From positions 3,472,001 through 3,536,000 of the forward strand of contig NW_026907680.1 in NCBI RefSeq assembly GCF_028389875.1: a stretch of 64,000 nt of DNA. The letters are read 5' to 3'. Origin of the DNA: Rhea pennata. Its lineage: Eukaryota > Chordata > Aves > Rheiformes > Rheidae. Shown here piece by piece: positions 10,677-21,981 of this stretch. Made by a program: the position numbers and the translations under genes. How positions within the stretch are numbered: position 1 is the stretch's first letter; the number at the start of each line of letters is the position of its first letter. The notes below the pieces were generated by a model, which saw only the letters and a list, made by a program, of their open reading frames with translations, made no database searches and was not told the DNA's origin.

Positions 10677-10800
10677 CGCTCTGGCATTCTCGTCCACTTC
10701 ATTCCCAAGCCACTCAGTAGGTGCTCCAGCTTCTGATGATGCCTTCCTCCCGCCTGGCACTGCCTTCTGGGCAGAGCACTCTGGGGTGCCTAGGAATGGA
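10677..10800 (-). CDS. Cassette 3 exon gamma (B1)
   Basis: 124 nt, acceptor tatttgcag, donor agagcg|gtaagt, open in the family frame. Contains GTPECSAQKAVPGGRK and an acidic, otherwise divergent second half. Its splice sites are good, but its partner beta carries a stop. Confidence 0.5.
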
Positions 10801-11099
10801 CTGCAAATACACACCGCGGGGAGGTGGCATGAGCACAGGGGGAGTAGGGTCCCGATTTCAGCCTGACAAGTTGGGCACCTGCTTCTGCCACAGAAGGCAG
10901 TTCTGTAGCAGAAGCACGTGGGGCCCACTGACTGGGGTCACATCCACAGGAACGGGGATCACCCCCTAACAAAACACCCAGGGCTGCACGTCATGCCTGA
11001 AGGAGAGCTCTGGACACAAGCACAGTGAAAATTTCTCTCCATGCAGGAAGGCGAGCAGCAGGGTCATCTGCCAGGACAGGCTCCGAGGCACAGCATTAC

Positions 11100-11178
11100 G
11101 CGCTGCGCTACCAACTACATTAGCCACTGCCCCGTGGCCCCAAGGACTCTGTGTTCCGGGATGGGCAATGGATTGTTG
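11100..11178 (-). pseudogene. Cassette 3 exon beta with in-frame stop (B1)
   Basis: The exon aligns with beta 1 (LPIPEHRVLGATGQWLM) but then reads TAG. The acceptor lies in gggtaaacag. The B2 copy has lost two bases upstream and so avoids this stop by changing frame. Confidence 0.5.
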
Positions 11179-11461
11179 CTGTTTACCCAGTGACAAAGAA
11201 GGAGAAAGGCGTGAAGGCAGTCCAGAATAAAGCTCTTGCACGGTGGGAGCCAGCACAGAGCTTGGCCAACACCCTCCAACAGAGCCTGTATGAAGGCAGA
11301 GCATGCGTGCAGGCCACTGGGATGCAGCCGCTGGGAAGTCTTGCTCCCAAAGCACTTTCAGAGCAGCCTCCACCAGCCCTGGCAATGCAGCCGTAACAAA
11401 CCTGTGCAGAGAGGCTGCTGCCTTCGTCAGGCAGGGGAAAGAAGCAAGGCAAAGTACTCAC

Positions 11462-11547
11462 GTTGGAAAAATACTTGGAAGAGCACAAGGGGCCTCAGTC
11501 TCACTCCTCTGGCTGGCTGCGAGGACTGAGTCCCTCATCTCCAGCAT
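11462..11547 (-). CDS. Cassette 3 exon alpha (B1)
   Basis: 86 nt with acceptor cctttgcag and donor aac|gtgagt, open. Starts MLEMRDSVLAAS and ends LPSIFPT. This is the most upstream complete alpha of the array. Confidence 0.58.
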
Positions 11548-12336
11548 CTGCAAAGGTGAGAAACACTGGTGAGATGCTGCCAAGGAAAGAATCTTGCTGC
11601 TGGCAAAAGCAGCCAATGTTGGCACTGCTCAGAGAGGAAGCTGCCTCTCAGAAACTCAGAAACACCCATCGTTGTTGCTGACAGCAGCCCCTCCATTCCA
11701 CACAAGAGCAGCTGCAGGGGAATATGGGCAAATGTCTAAAAGCTCTGGCAGGATTATGTCCAGGGCAAGCACGAAGAGTCTGATCCAGCAGAGCATTGAG
11801 GAGTCAAGGCAGGCGAGCGCAGGGGAAGGGAGCTCACTGAACTCTAGGGCAATGTGCAGGGCAGTCCTGCTAGGGAGGACAGGAGGGGGCAGTGGGGCTT
11901 ACGGCAGCTCTGTTTTCCCAGAAGGGAAGGTTCTTTCTCAGCCTCTGCTCTGACCCTTCCCTGTCAGTGCTCTTTTACCCTGAAGGGAAGCCCAGCAAGG
12001 CTGAACATCCCTCTCCAGTTTGAACCAAGCATCTGAATAATCACACCGCTGTATAACTCTCCATCTGCTATAGCTGAAAGGCCCAGCAGTTCCACGGCCA
12101 CTAGAGCGAGGGCCGCAGAGGCTCTGCTGGGAGACGTTAATGGAGAGTGAAGGAGTCATGAGAGATGCACTGCAGAAGTGGAGCACAAGCAGCGCCTTTG
12201 ACAGCAAACCCCGGGGACATACAGGCAGGGCCCAGGGGAACCCATGGGAAGGGCTCTTGTCCAGCCAGCGCCCACACCACGATGCTTTGGCAGAAAGCAA
12301 GCTGGCAAAAGAAGGACCTCCATCAGGAGCACCTAC

Positions 12337-12385
12337 CTCTCTTGAATTCTGATAGCCAATCTCAGGCCAGCCAGCTCCCCAGAGC
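12337..12385 (-). pseudogene. Truncated fourth gamma fused to module P
   Basis: The minus strand shows a gamma-type 3' end with donor gag|gtaggtgctcc, but its 5' part is replaced by module P homology. The HU exons expected upstream of the cassettes are missing here, so the fusion records a deletion or recombination. Confidence 0.5.
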
Positions 12386-13130
12386 GGGTGCTGCGTGGGG
12401 CAAGGCTGCTCAGAGCTGCTGCTCAGCCCCAGGAGCTTACCCGGAGGAAAGTCAAGGCGGGGATGATTCCACAGGGAAGGAGGTTTCCCAAGTGTTGGCT
12501 TTCTGTTCCACGCTGTTGTTTTGGGGGAAGGGAAAAGGAGGTGCCAAGGCTGGAGAAGAGCTGGAGACTGGGGAGGCTGCTGAGGGGTCAGCAGGTCTGC
12601 GAGGAAGCTCAGAAAGTGCTTTTGCCCCTGCTCTGCCCTCACACAGCAGCAGCAGCAGCAGCAGCTCTGCTGGCCCCAGCAGGCTTTGTGCCAGCTGCTC
12701 CTTGGCACCTGCCAGGAGGTGGGTGCCCCGAGGCAGTGCCCTGCTGCCCAGAGGGATCTCTGGGGCAGAGCCAAGTGCCCCAGAAGTGGGCTGGGGTCTG
12801 TTGGCTAAGGTAGGCAATAGACGCAGGAGAGGGCATTTGGTGCCAACAAGAAAAGCTGCAGGCGGTGGAGCCATGGTGTGAGAAGGGGAGGAAGCTAGAA
12901 CAGAAACGTGGTAGAGGGCGAATTCGGGAATGCAGCCCTCTTCCCCTCCAGTGCAGATGTCTTCCGCCCAGAAAACCCCACACGGCCTCTGCCAGCCCGC
13001 AGAGCCTCTGCCCCACAGGCCCCAGGGCCAGGCCAGGCACTACCTTCTCTGCAGACAGACCTCTGGTTGAGGAGAGAGTCCGATTCCAACGAGATGTTAC
13101 TCCAGCCTAGGCCTCTCTTGCAAAGGCTGG
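12386..13130 (-). promoter_or_regulatory. Module P (GC-rich, conserved 5' flank)
   Basis: It matches 56515-57245 (+) closely over about 0.73 kb and is placed 5' of a CCDC81-type gene or array in both cases. On the sense strand a 140-codon frame (12452-12874) is kept in the other copy (56757-57180), including LANRPQPTSGAL, a Leu run encoded by (agc)n at about 12645-12665, and FPFPQNNSVEQKANT. Whether this is a coding first exon or a 5' untranslated/promoter block cannot be settled by eye. Confidence 0.45.
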
Positions 13131-13199
13131 AGCAGCAGCAAGTACATGGAGGTTCTGCTTGCAGACTGCAGCTCACTAAGTGCTTGAGGCCAGCGTTCC

Positions 13200-16100
13200 G
13201 AGAGCTGCTGGTGCTTCAGCACAGTCTTTCTTGCACATGCTGGAACAGCAGCAAGTAGGTGCAGAACTGCAAAGAATGCAGTGATTGCCCCAACAGGGTC
13301 TTCTTCCAGCAGCCTGGGGCCTGGGAGCTTCGTCAGCCAGACGCAGGAGCCACAAAGCCTTTGCCCGCTTGGTCCTTCCAGAAGCACACCCCCACCTTGG
13401 GCTGAAAGCACACCGCCAACCTGTGGCAGGGCCACATGCGGCTCCTTGCTTGGCTTCTCTCTTCAAAGCACTTCTGCTGGGCTTCTTCTCGCCTCTGCAC
13501 AGCAAGGAGATGTGGCTTTCAGCGACCTCTCGCTTGCCTCTCCTTCCTGACCAAGAGCTGTTAGCTCACAGCCTGCCCCGGTCTATGCAAAGTTCAGATG
13601 TGGTCATTTTCTCCCCAACAGGCCTCACTCCTCCTGCAGCAAATACCCTCTGGCACTTTATTGCCCAGCCATTCCCTGTGCTTTGATCCTTCTGTAGCTC
13701 TTATTTGGGGAGCCTATAACATGCAGAGGAATGAGTGGTTCTGGTTTTGGTTTGTTTGAAAAGATTGATCCCTACCAGAAGCAAGCAAGGCAGAAAGACA
13801 TCTTGGGCTGGCATTTTTCTCCAGAGCACGTTTGTCACAGCAGAGAGTCAGCTGCCTGTATGGGGCATGTACGGAGCATTATTTGGATCGGAAAAGGGCA
13901 CGGGAACTCCTCATCACAAAGGCCATAAGCCATACTGCGGAGCCAAAGCCCTCAGGGAAAGCCCACAATTTTCTCAGCCTGGTCTTCAAGTATGGCCTCA
14001 GAAGGCAAGTGGGCCTCTTGGCATGCTGGGCTGCCACCTTCAGCAGCAGCTCTCCTGGACGGGCTGAGTTCTTGCTTTTCTCTTTACTCATACAATTTCA
14101 AGAAGAAAACAAGAACTCCCCGGCAGTGTCCCCGGCCACACTGAGACGACTGTGGCTCCTACGGGCACCATTTGCACAACTGCCCAGGAAGAGTCTGCAT
14201 AGGTATTGTCAGAGAAGGAAAGCTCCTCAGATCCACTGGAGATGTGGGCCTTCAACTCGTGTATGCAGTGTGCTTCCCAGGCTCCGACAAAGGAAAGGTA
14301 TGAGCGGGAAAGGAAGGAAAACTGGTTCCTCTGGAGTTCCTGCTTTGTGACAGGACCTTTTTCAAAGCACAGAGCTCTCAGAGAGGTCCTTTTTGCTCCA
14401 CGACCTTTTCCTCGCCCAGTACTGTGATTTGTTTCTCTACAGCTTTCAACACTTGCTGGCATGTCCACAAACCTATTGCCTAACACTAGCATTTTTGAAT
14501 GTCATCCCATGCTGACTGGGAGCAATGTCATTTATTGGCTTCTGAGACTTTATCTGATTGTGCTCGATGCAGGAAGACAGTGAGGGTCTTCTTGGTTGTT
14601 TTACATAGTCCTGTAGAGGAGCTTCCCTGGAAAAAAACGAAGTTTCGACAGGGCAAGTGGTACCCGTGTGTGTGTTTGTGTATGCACATACATCTCCATC
14701 GAGAAGGCTCAGCAGACAGCAGCTAAAAGATTTGTCCTCCATAAAACTGCCTTTCTGAGCTGTGAAGGAAGATGGGACGCTTGGAGACCGAGAGACCTGC
14801 AGGGGTCCAGGTTGGCCAATGGTGTAAGTAGATATGGTCGGTGGGTTTTCTGAAAACGTGTGGGGCATATCACAGAATCACAGAATGGGTAAGGTTGGAA
14901 GGGACCTCAGGAGATCATCTAGTCCTACCTCCCTGCTCAAGCAGGGTCACCTCGACCATGTTAGACAGGGTTGCATCCGGGCAGGGTTTGAATCTCTCCA
15001 GAGAAGGAGACTCCAAAATGTCTCTGGGAAACCTCTGCCAGTGCTCGGTCACTCTCACAGGGAAGAAATTCCTCCTCATATTGAGGCGGAGCTTCCACTG
15101 GTTCAGTTTGTGCCTGTTGCCTCTTGTCCTGTTGCATGGCACTAGTGAAAAGAGTTCGGCCTCATCCCTTTGACGGGGATATCCAGTGGAATTTCCTTCA
15201 CTCTCTTTCAGGAGCACGTTGAGTGATAATCAAACACAAAAAATCAAATGTCTTCATCTGTGTGGGCCCCTTTCATTCTGATTTCCTCTGAGGGCTTTAC
15301 ACCTCCCTACATTTTTGCACTCTCCAGTCCCATGTACTATTTATTTCCACAAATGCTTTGGGCTACATGTGCTGTAAAACTAACACTGGATTTTTTTTCC
15401 CCTCTCCCAGGTGCAAGTTGGAAGTGCATGTGTTGGCCTCCATGCATCTACTGAAGGATCTGCAGCAAATGCACATGTACCCCACGACTCCACTTTCCCA
15501 GACAATACAGAGGCATTGTGATATTCTGAGCAGAAAGGATGTGACCGGCACAAAACACTATGCAAAGCTGGTGAAAAATATTTGCTTTACACAGCACGGT
15601 AATGGTTTCCCACTAAATGGTCTGGCTGTGAGAAATCCTTGCCGCAGGCTGGACCTAAACTCCAAGGGGTTTCAAAAACTGCCAGGCACACTGCACTTCC
15701 CTCTAACAAGCCTGCAGGGATACGGAGCTTGTCTGGCATCGTAAAATCCATGTCCCTTCTCATGCGAGTAACCAACTGGCTAACCTTTCTTCTGCAGCTT
15801 GATGGAGCTGCCTAAGTATTTTGTATGGAAGCACATGTGTGGTCTTGCTCAAGTCAGGCGCTGCCTTTTAGCCACAGCAGTCCCTCTGCTCCCTTCCATT
15901 CTCGTCCTGCTACAGACATGTAGTGTTTTCAGTGTTCTCTTAGCACTGAGCACATTGCTCTTGGATCTGTTCTGTGTCCCCTACTTCAGTCCTCATGCAC
16001 TGGAAAACCCTGTAGTGCAGCCCAGAATGGCCACTGGCAGGCACAAGGCTTTGATGCTGAGTGTGAGGGCACTTGTGCCTTGCACCTGGGAGCCTCGAGG

Positions 16101-16296
16101 CAGGAAAATGGTGTCAGTGCTGACAGGGAGGTGATTCCAGCCCCACCCACCTGGAAGCCAGGAGGAGGAACCTTGCTGCTGCTTCTGCTAGTGAGCTCAC
16201 TTGGGCCTCAAGACCTGAGAGGCCACCAGTGGCCACAAGGCTGCTGTTAGTGCCTGGGAGGGCACAACCAGCCTGAGGAAGCAGCAGGGGTGTTGG
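13200..16296 (-). repeat. Duplicon A, copy 2 (inverted)
   Basis: Reverse complement of 1-3060, forming an inverted pair with about 10 kb between the arms. It is cut at its outer edge by the 5' LTR at 16297: the homology stops after gcagcaggggtgttgg and the LTR begins TGTTAG. It contains plus-strand versions of the conserved A ORFs (15358-15744, 15799-16134). Confidence 0.85.
14866..15185 (-). mobile_element. CR1 LINE 3' fragment in inverted A
   Basis: Same insertion as 1120-1427 in opposite orientation, beginning atcacagaatcacagaatgg. Confidence 0.9.
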
Positions 16297-16848
16297 TGTT
16301 AGAGAAATACTGTGGGAAAAACCTTGCAAATAGTTAACAAGACTCAAGGACACGGGGGAGAGAAAAACAGTACTGCAAAGGATAACCAGCTCCAGCTAAA
16401 TGACCTTCATGAAACCACAGCGCTGTAAAGATTGCGAGGAGTAGGTAAGACAAAAAGATCAGAATAACCCAGAAGTGACCTGAGGTTCATTAAGGCTTAT
16501 TAACATATTGAACTTCACACCCCTAAATGAATAATGAGATGGAAATGACATGATAATGATGTTACCGCCTCTTCTTCTCTTCCTGTGCTAATTAACAAGA
16601 ATGTGAAAGCGCAAGCGCAGAGCGATTACCTGAGGTAATGAAACTGTAACCAACAGGAAAACTTGCATGGAGTACTCTTTGAAAAGCGTGTATAAACAAA
16701 GAACGAGAAGGGGAGAAAGTGTGCTAGCTCTGTGGATTTACCAGCTAGCCCCCATCTCTGCGCAGAAATGAAATCAACAAATATCTCGACCCTGTGTGTC
16801 ATTGGTTGCTTGCACACCGGGTAACAGAACCCAGATTTTGGGACAACA
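16297..16848 (+). mobile_element. 5' LTR of a gammaretrovirus-like ERV
   Basis: 552 bp with terminal TGTT...AACA ends. A TATA box (tataaa) lies at 16691-16696. The LTR starts exactly where the A homology breaks and is followed two to three bases later by a primer-binding-site-like sequence. No matching 3' LTR is present. Confidence 0.75.
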
Positions 16849-16851
16849 GTT

Positions 16852-16869
16852 TGGCGACGCAGGTGGGAC
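16852..16869 (+). promoter_or_regulatory. Primer binding site, serine-tRNA-like
   Basis: The 18 bases start TGGCGACG and fit the 3' end of a vertebrate tRNA-Ser(GCT) with about three mismatches by my memory of that tRNA. No better tRNA came to mind. Confidence 0.5.
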
Positions 16870-17238
16870 TTGCCAGAAGGCCTTGCCCGGATCATCTTGC
16901 CATTCCCGACAGCGGACTGGATCGGATCGAGCTCCAGGATGCACCGACCTGTTGATCGGGGAGTCCTCTGACCTCCCACCGAATTCGGGACGACAAGAGG
17001 CTAAAAGGTGCAACGCCGACCAGAGATATTTGTGCCAGGGCGAAAGGGGGGTGAATCTTTGGATTGGTGAGTATCAAATTTACTTACTTCCGCGGAAGAC
17101 TATGTTGAATTATGTCACACGTAGACGCTTGGCAAGGGTTGCCTTAAATTGACCAGAGGGGTCAGAGCAGAGTGCGCACAAAGGTACGGGAAAAAAGGTA
17201 TTTCTAGGTAATAAGGTTGGTATTTCTAGGTAATTAAC

Positions 17239-18742
17239 ATGGGATCAAGCCAATCCATGATTCCTCCCTGTAGCCCTTTGGGTTGTATTTTGAAACACTG
17301 GAATATTTTTGGAGGAGATCGGATGACAAAAAAAAAAAAAGAATGAAAAGATGTTGTAATCAATGGTGGCCAATGTATAAGCTGGAATGTGATAAGAAAT
17401 GGCCAAAAAATGAACTATAACACTATATTACAGTTACTGCTGTTTTGTTGCTGGAAGGGGAAGTGGGATGAGATACTCTATGTGGAGGCTTTTGTGTCAC
17501 TATATAGGGAAGCAGAAATGCAGAGGGATTGTGAGCTTATAAGTAAGGAGGAATCTGTAATGGTTGCAGTAGGAAAGAAGGAAGAGAGCGGGTATTGTGC
17601 TAACAGACAAATTCTGAATGGAGAGGAGCAGGAGGATGTACAACTACTGACAGTGCCCCCCTCTTGTGGAAACGATTCCACCGCAGTTGAAGCATCGGCC
17701 TCCCCCGCTAGAAAGCCAAGAGTCCAGCCCTATTTCTGGCCGAACTAGGAGACCGAAACAACCTGTTCTACAGGCTCCTTTGAGACAAGCGGTGGGACCA
17801 GAAGGGCTGCCAGTATTTGTACATGTTCCTTTTACAACCTCGGATTTACTAAACTGGAAGCAGTCTGTTGGATCATATAGGGAAAATCCTGAGAAGCTGC
17901 ATCAGCTTTTGGAGACTATTATGATAACTCATAATCCGAACTGGGGAGATGTGCAGGCGCTGTGGAATACTTTCCTGATGGGAGAAGAAAGGAGGCTGGT
18001 AGTTGCTAAGGCAAAAGAAGAGGGTGAGAGAAGGGACAGAAAGGGGGATCCTGAGGTCTATTTACCCACCAGAAAGGATCCAGAGTGGGATCCAAATAGG
18101 AACGGGAGTAGAGTGTTATTGAGGCAGTATCAACAGCTAATCTTATACGGGTTTCGGTACAGAGTTCTGAAACCAAAGAATGCGTCAAAGTTGTATGAAG
18201 TAAAGCAAGGGCCTGAAGCAAATCCCTCGGCCTTTTATGAAAGATTATGCGAAACAGCCAGAAAATGGACAGACCTGGATCCAAATGAGGAAGCGAATCA
18301 AAGGCTGTTTAATATGCTCTTTATTGGCCAGTCAGCTCAGGATATTAGAAAGAAGCTGCAGAAGGTAGATGGAGCTGGGGGAATGTCTATTTCACAGCTG
18401 ATAGAAATAGCGTATAAGGTATAGAATAATCGAGATGAAAAGAGAACAAGAGAAACACAAAATCGAATGAAACTGCAGGCTTCTCTCCTGGCAGCTGTCC
18501 AGAGGAATGAATTCCAAGGCAGGGGCAGGGGAAGCAGGAGAGGTAACAGAGGAGGAAGAGGTGGAAGGGGAGGGAGTCCAGGAGGAGGCCTCCCTAGACC
18601 CGCTTTGGGTCCAAATCAATGTGCAATTTGTAGGCAGGAAGGGCACTGGAAAGATGAATGTCCCAATCGAAGAAGGATAACAAAGCTACAGAGCCCAGCA
18701 AGCACCGACCTAATTATGTCAGAGGAGTCACATATGGAATGA
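17239..18742 (+). pseudogene. gag: ERV gag (matrix, capsid, nucleocapsid), broken
   Basis: The ATG at 17239 opens a myristoylation-type start (MGSS). The matrix region then suffers frame changes around an A13 run (about 17328-17341), again near 17395, and before 17748. Capsid is long and open at 17666-18421, with the major-homology-type stretch around PSAFYERLCETA. A TAG at 18422-18424 interrupts it. Nucleocapsid follows in the same frame with an Arg/Gly-rich segment and one CCHC zinc knuckle (C-x2-C-x4-H-x4-C near 18625-18665), and ends in TGA at 18740-18742. One knuckle and this order fit gammaretroviruses. The gene cannot make an intact Gag. Confidence 0.85.
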
Positions 18743-20392
18743 AGGGGACCAGGGGAGAAAATCAGAATTTCCTCAGCTGATCCCCTGGTTCCAGTAAAGC
18801 TGGGGAATGAAACTATAGATTTTTTATTAGATAGTGGAGCCACTCATTCGGTGATAACTATTTGTAAAGGACCCTTAAGTAAGACTGCTACCACCATTGT
18901 TGGGGCTACAGGAAGGAAAGCTTTGAGGCCATTTTTGCAACCAATGGAGTGCACAATTAGAGGTACTAAATTGACTCACGAATTTCTCTATAAGCCAGAA
19001 TGTCCCCTCCCTTTATTAGGACGGGATTTCCTATGCAAACTGAATGCACAGGTGACTTTTTCTGAGAGTTCCGTGCAGCTCCACAGCCCTCCAGAATTGG
19101 CATGGAGAGCACAAATCTGCCTTTTGATGGGATCCGCTCCAGACGATAACAGTGCAAGTATCCCTTCAAGTGTATTGGATGCGGTGATTCCCTTGGTTTG
19201 GGCCTCAACAAAGCCAGGCAAAGCAAAAAACGCGACTCCAGTCAAAATAGAGCTGCAACCAGGAGCGAAGCCAGTTAGGGTGCATCAGTACCGTATCAAG
19301 CTAGAAGCACGTAGAGGATTGGAACCCCTAATTAATGCCTTCTTGCAATATGGCTTGCTTAGAGAGTGTCAGTCTGAATTCAATACACCAATCCTGCCGG
19401 TAAGGAAACCGCGCTCCCAAGAATATCAACTGGTCCAGGACCTGAGGGCAGTGAACCAAATAACAAAAGATATCCATCCAAGTGTGGCAAACCCATATAC
19501 TCTTTTAGCCTCGGTGCCTGAGACTAACAGTTGTTTTACAGTGCTAGATTTAAAAGATGCCTTTTTCTGTATTCCTATAGAAGAACAAAGCCAGACAATT
19601 TTCACCTTTGAATGGGAAAGTCCCACTACGAGGAGGAAGGAGCAGTTATGCTGGACGGTTCTTCCTCAAGGATTCAAGGACAGCCCTACCGTGTTTGGTG
19701 AGATCTTGGCCAAAGAACTAGCCCAATGGCAGGAAGGTAACAAAAATGTCACTCTTTTACAGTACGTGGATGACATTTTGAGTGGAGCGGATTCAGAGCA
19801 AATATGCTTAGAGGCGACAGTGAGTCTGTTCTATTTTTGGGGACTTGCCAGGTATCGTGTTTCAAAGAAAAAGGCTCAGATTGCGAAGAAGGAAGTCCAA
19901 TATCTTGGATTTAAAATATCAAAAGGAGAACGTGCACTAGGAGCGGAAAGAAAAGAGGCTATATGCCGAATTGCAGGACCCCGCACAAAAAGACAGCTGA
20001 GGGGATTCTTGGGAATGGCAGGATTTTGCCGTATATGGATCCCTAATTTTGTGCTGATAACTAAACCTTTATATGCAGCCCTAAAGGGTCCGGGAGAATG
20101 GTTAGAGTGGACCCCAGAATGCCGTGCTAGTTTCGATGAAATAAAAAAGAAATTGATGGAAGCTCCAGCACTGGGACTCCCAGATATGGCTAAACCCTTT
20201 CAATCGCATGTGCATGAGTGGCAGCAGGTGGCCTCGGGAGTAATGACCCAAATGCTTGGGAGCCGGAAAAGACCGGTGGCATATCTTTCTAAACAATTAG
20301 ACAAAGTAAGTAAAGGATGGCCGGCCTGCCTCCGGGCTATAGCAGCCACCGTCTTTATTAATACAAGAGGCCCGCACATTGACTGTGGGTAG
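18743..20392 (+). pseudogene. pol: ERV protease and reverse transcriptase, truncated
   Basis: The frame continues directly from the gag TGA, matching the gammaretroviral layout in which gag and pol are separated by one suppressible stop. Protease shows LLDSGA and LLGRDF. RT is open for more than 400 codons, with LPQGF and the catalytic YVDD. After the thumb region the frame ends at a TAG (20390-20392), where the connection subdomain should begin. About 100 codons typical of that subdomain seem to be missing before RNase H starts, which points to a deletion. Confidence 0.85.
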
Positions 20393-20888
20393 CAGCTTTG
20401 TACAGAATGGAGAGAGAAAGGCTGGATATGCAGTAGTGACTCAGTGGAAAGAAGTAGAAGCTAAACCATTGCCACAAAACACCTCAGCAAGAAAGGCTGA
20501 AATCATTGCCCTCTTACGAGCCCTTGAAATCGGAAAGGGCCAAAGAGTAAATATAGATACTGACTCAAAGTATGCTTTTGGGGTAGTTCACACTCATGCA
20601 GCGATTTGGAAAGAACGAGGGCTCTTAAATTCTCAAGGAAGTAATATCAAGTATGGACAAGAGATATTAAGATTGTTCAAAGCAATAGTGGAACCCAAAG
20701 AAGTAGCTATAATGCATTGCAAAGCCCACCAGAAGGGAAATAGTGAAGTGGCACAAGGAAAAAGGAGAGCAGATATGGCAGCCAAAAAGGCAGCACTAGC
20801 AGGACAGGTGATTGGGGCTTTATTACCCAGTAGAAAAATGCAAATGACACCTCCTGAATATTCAGACAAAGAAAATCAGTTGGCATAA
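20379..20888 (+). pseudogene. pol: ERV RNase H
   Basis: The frame carries the RNase H signature: GSSF near the start, a Glu in KAEIIALLRALE, DTDSKYAF, and a C-terminal AHQKGN with a following Asp. The expected first catalytic Asp in the T-D-G-S-S motif is Val here. It is in a different frame from RT. The stop is a TAA, and the integrase zinc-binding region continues in the same frame after further stops. Confidence 0.8.
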
Positions 20889-21981
20889 AGGCTAGAATGT
20901 ACAAAAAATGCTAAAGGGTGGTGAGTCACCCCAAATGGACAAGTTTTAACTACAGCCAAAATGATGGAAGTGCTCCTCAAGAGACTGCATGAAGAAACTC
21001 ACATGGGAGCAGATGCTATGACAAGCAGCGTAAAAAAGATACGCCATGGGATCAAAGATGCTATCAAATGCTGACCTTATTGTAAGGAGATGCCCCACCT
21101 GTTGTGCAACTAACCCCAAAATTCAGAAGAAACCACCTATGGGAGAACTAAGAAGAGGATTAACCCCAGGGGAACACTGGCAGATCGATTTCTCTCAATT
21201 GCCTAAATGTGGTCGGTTTAAATATTTACTTGTTTTGGTAGATACATTTTCTGGTTGGCCAGAAGCCTTCCCATGCTCCACCAATCGTGCAAAAGAGGTA
21301 ATTAAGATTTTACTAAAAGAGATAGTTCCTCGATTTGTGATTCCTGAAGGTATATCCTCAGATAATGGACCTCATTTTATTTCAGAGGTGGTTCAAGGAA
21401 CATCCAGATTTTTACAGATGAAATGGGAATTACACACTCCGTGGAGACCCCAGTCTAGCGGTAAGGTAGAAAGAATGAACCAAACACTTAAAAGACATAT
21501 ATCAAGACTGTGTCAGGAAACCCATCTTAAATGGGTAGATGTATTACCAATGGCCTTGATGAGAATAAGAATAACCCCAAGAATAAAAGAGGGAGTAAGC
21601 CCTTTTGAAACACTTTACGGGAAACCTTACCCAATTAATGAAATAGGGGGACGAAGTGATCAAATGCACGTAAGAGGGGAAGAAATGTTGAGAGAGTATT
21701 TATTGCCTTTGTCTCGGGTACTAACATCTTTACATAGGTACCTTAATCAACGTACCCCCCTTCCATTGGACTCCCCTGTGCATGACTTCAAGCCTGGGCA
21801 TCTAGTTCATATTTGGACATGGAAAGAAGAACCACTAAGAGAAAAGTGGAAAGGACCTTACCTGGTGCTTCTGACAACTCCTACTGCAGTAAAGGTGGAG
21901 GGAATAAGTTCCTGGACCCACTATTCCCGAATACAGAAGGCACCTTTGAATGACTCGTGGACTGCCACACCCACAAGATAG
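20889..21981 (+). pseudogene. pol: ERV integrase
   Basis: The N-terminal HHCC region (HEETH near 20985-21000) is in one frame with stops. From 21046 a 311-codon frame carries the core: a first Asp in QIDFSQ, a second in SDNGPHF, and Glu in KVERMN. The spacing between the second Asp and the Glu is 35 residues, so D,D35E is intact. A GPY/F-type C-terminal motif (KWKGPYLVLL) follows, as in gammaretroviral and class I elements. The stop is at 21979-21981. The core is open, but its upstream domain is frameshifted. Confidence 0.85.

Larger units (their letters stand above)
3898..12385 (-). repeat. Duplicon B1 carrying the exon-cassette array
   Basis: B1 is collinear with B2 (37.27-45.28 kb) at high identity and with inverted B3 (46.5-49.6 kb). 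Read on the minus strand it contains three tandem units of about 1.65 kb (alpha exons start at 11547, 9881 and 8239, spacings 1666 and 1642), a remnant of a fourth unit at about 12.0-12.34 kb, then exon epsilon and the Ser/Gly exon. Stretches between the listed exons are introns. They still align by eye with introns of the HU-bearing gene at 61-64 kb, for example the block before exon alpha containing gccagaac and tcatagcatctcacc-like sequence. Confidence 0.85.
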
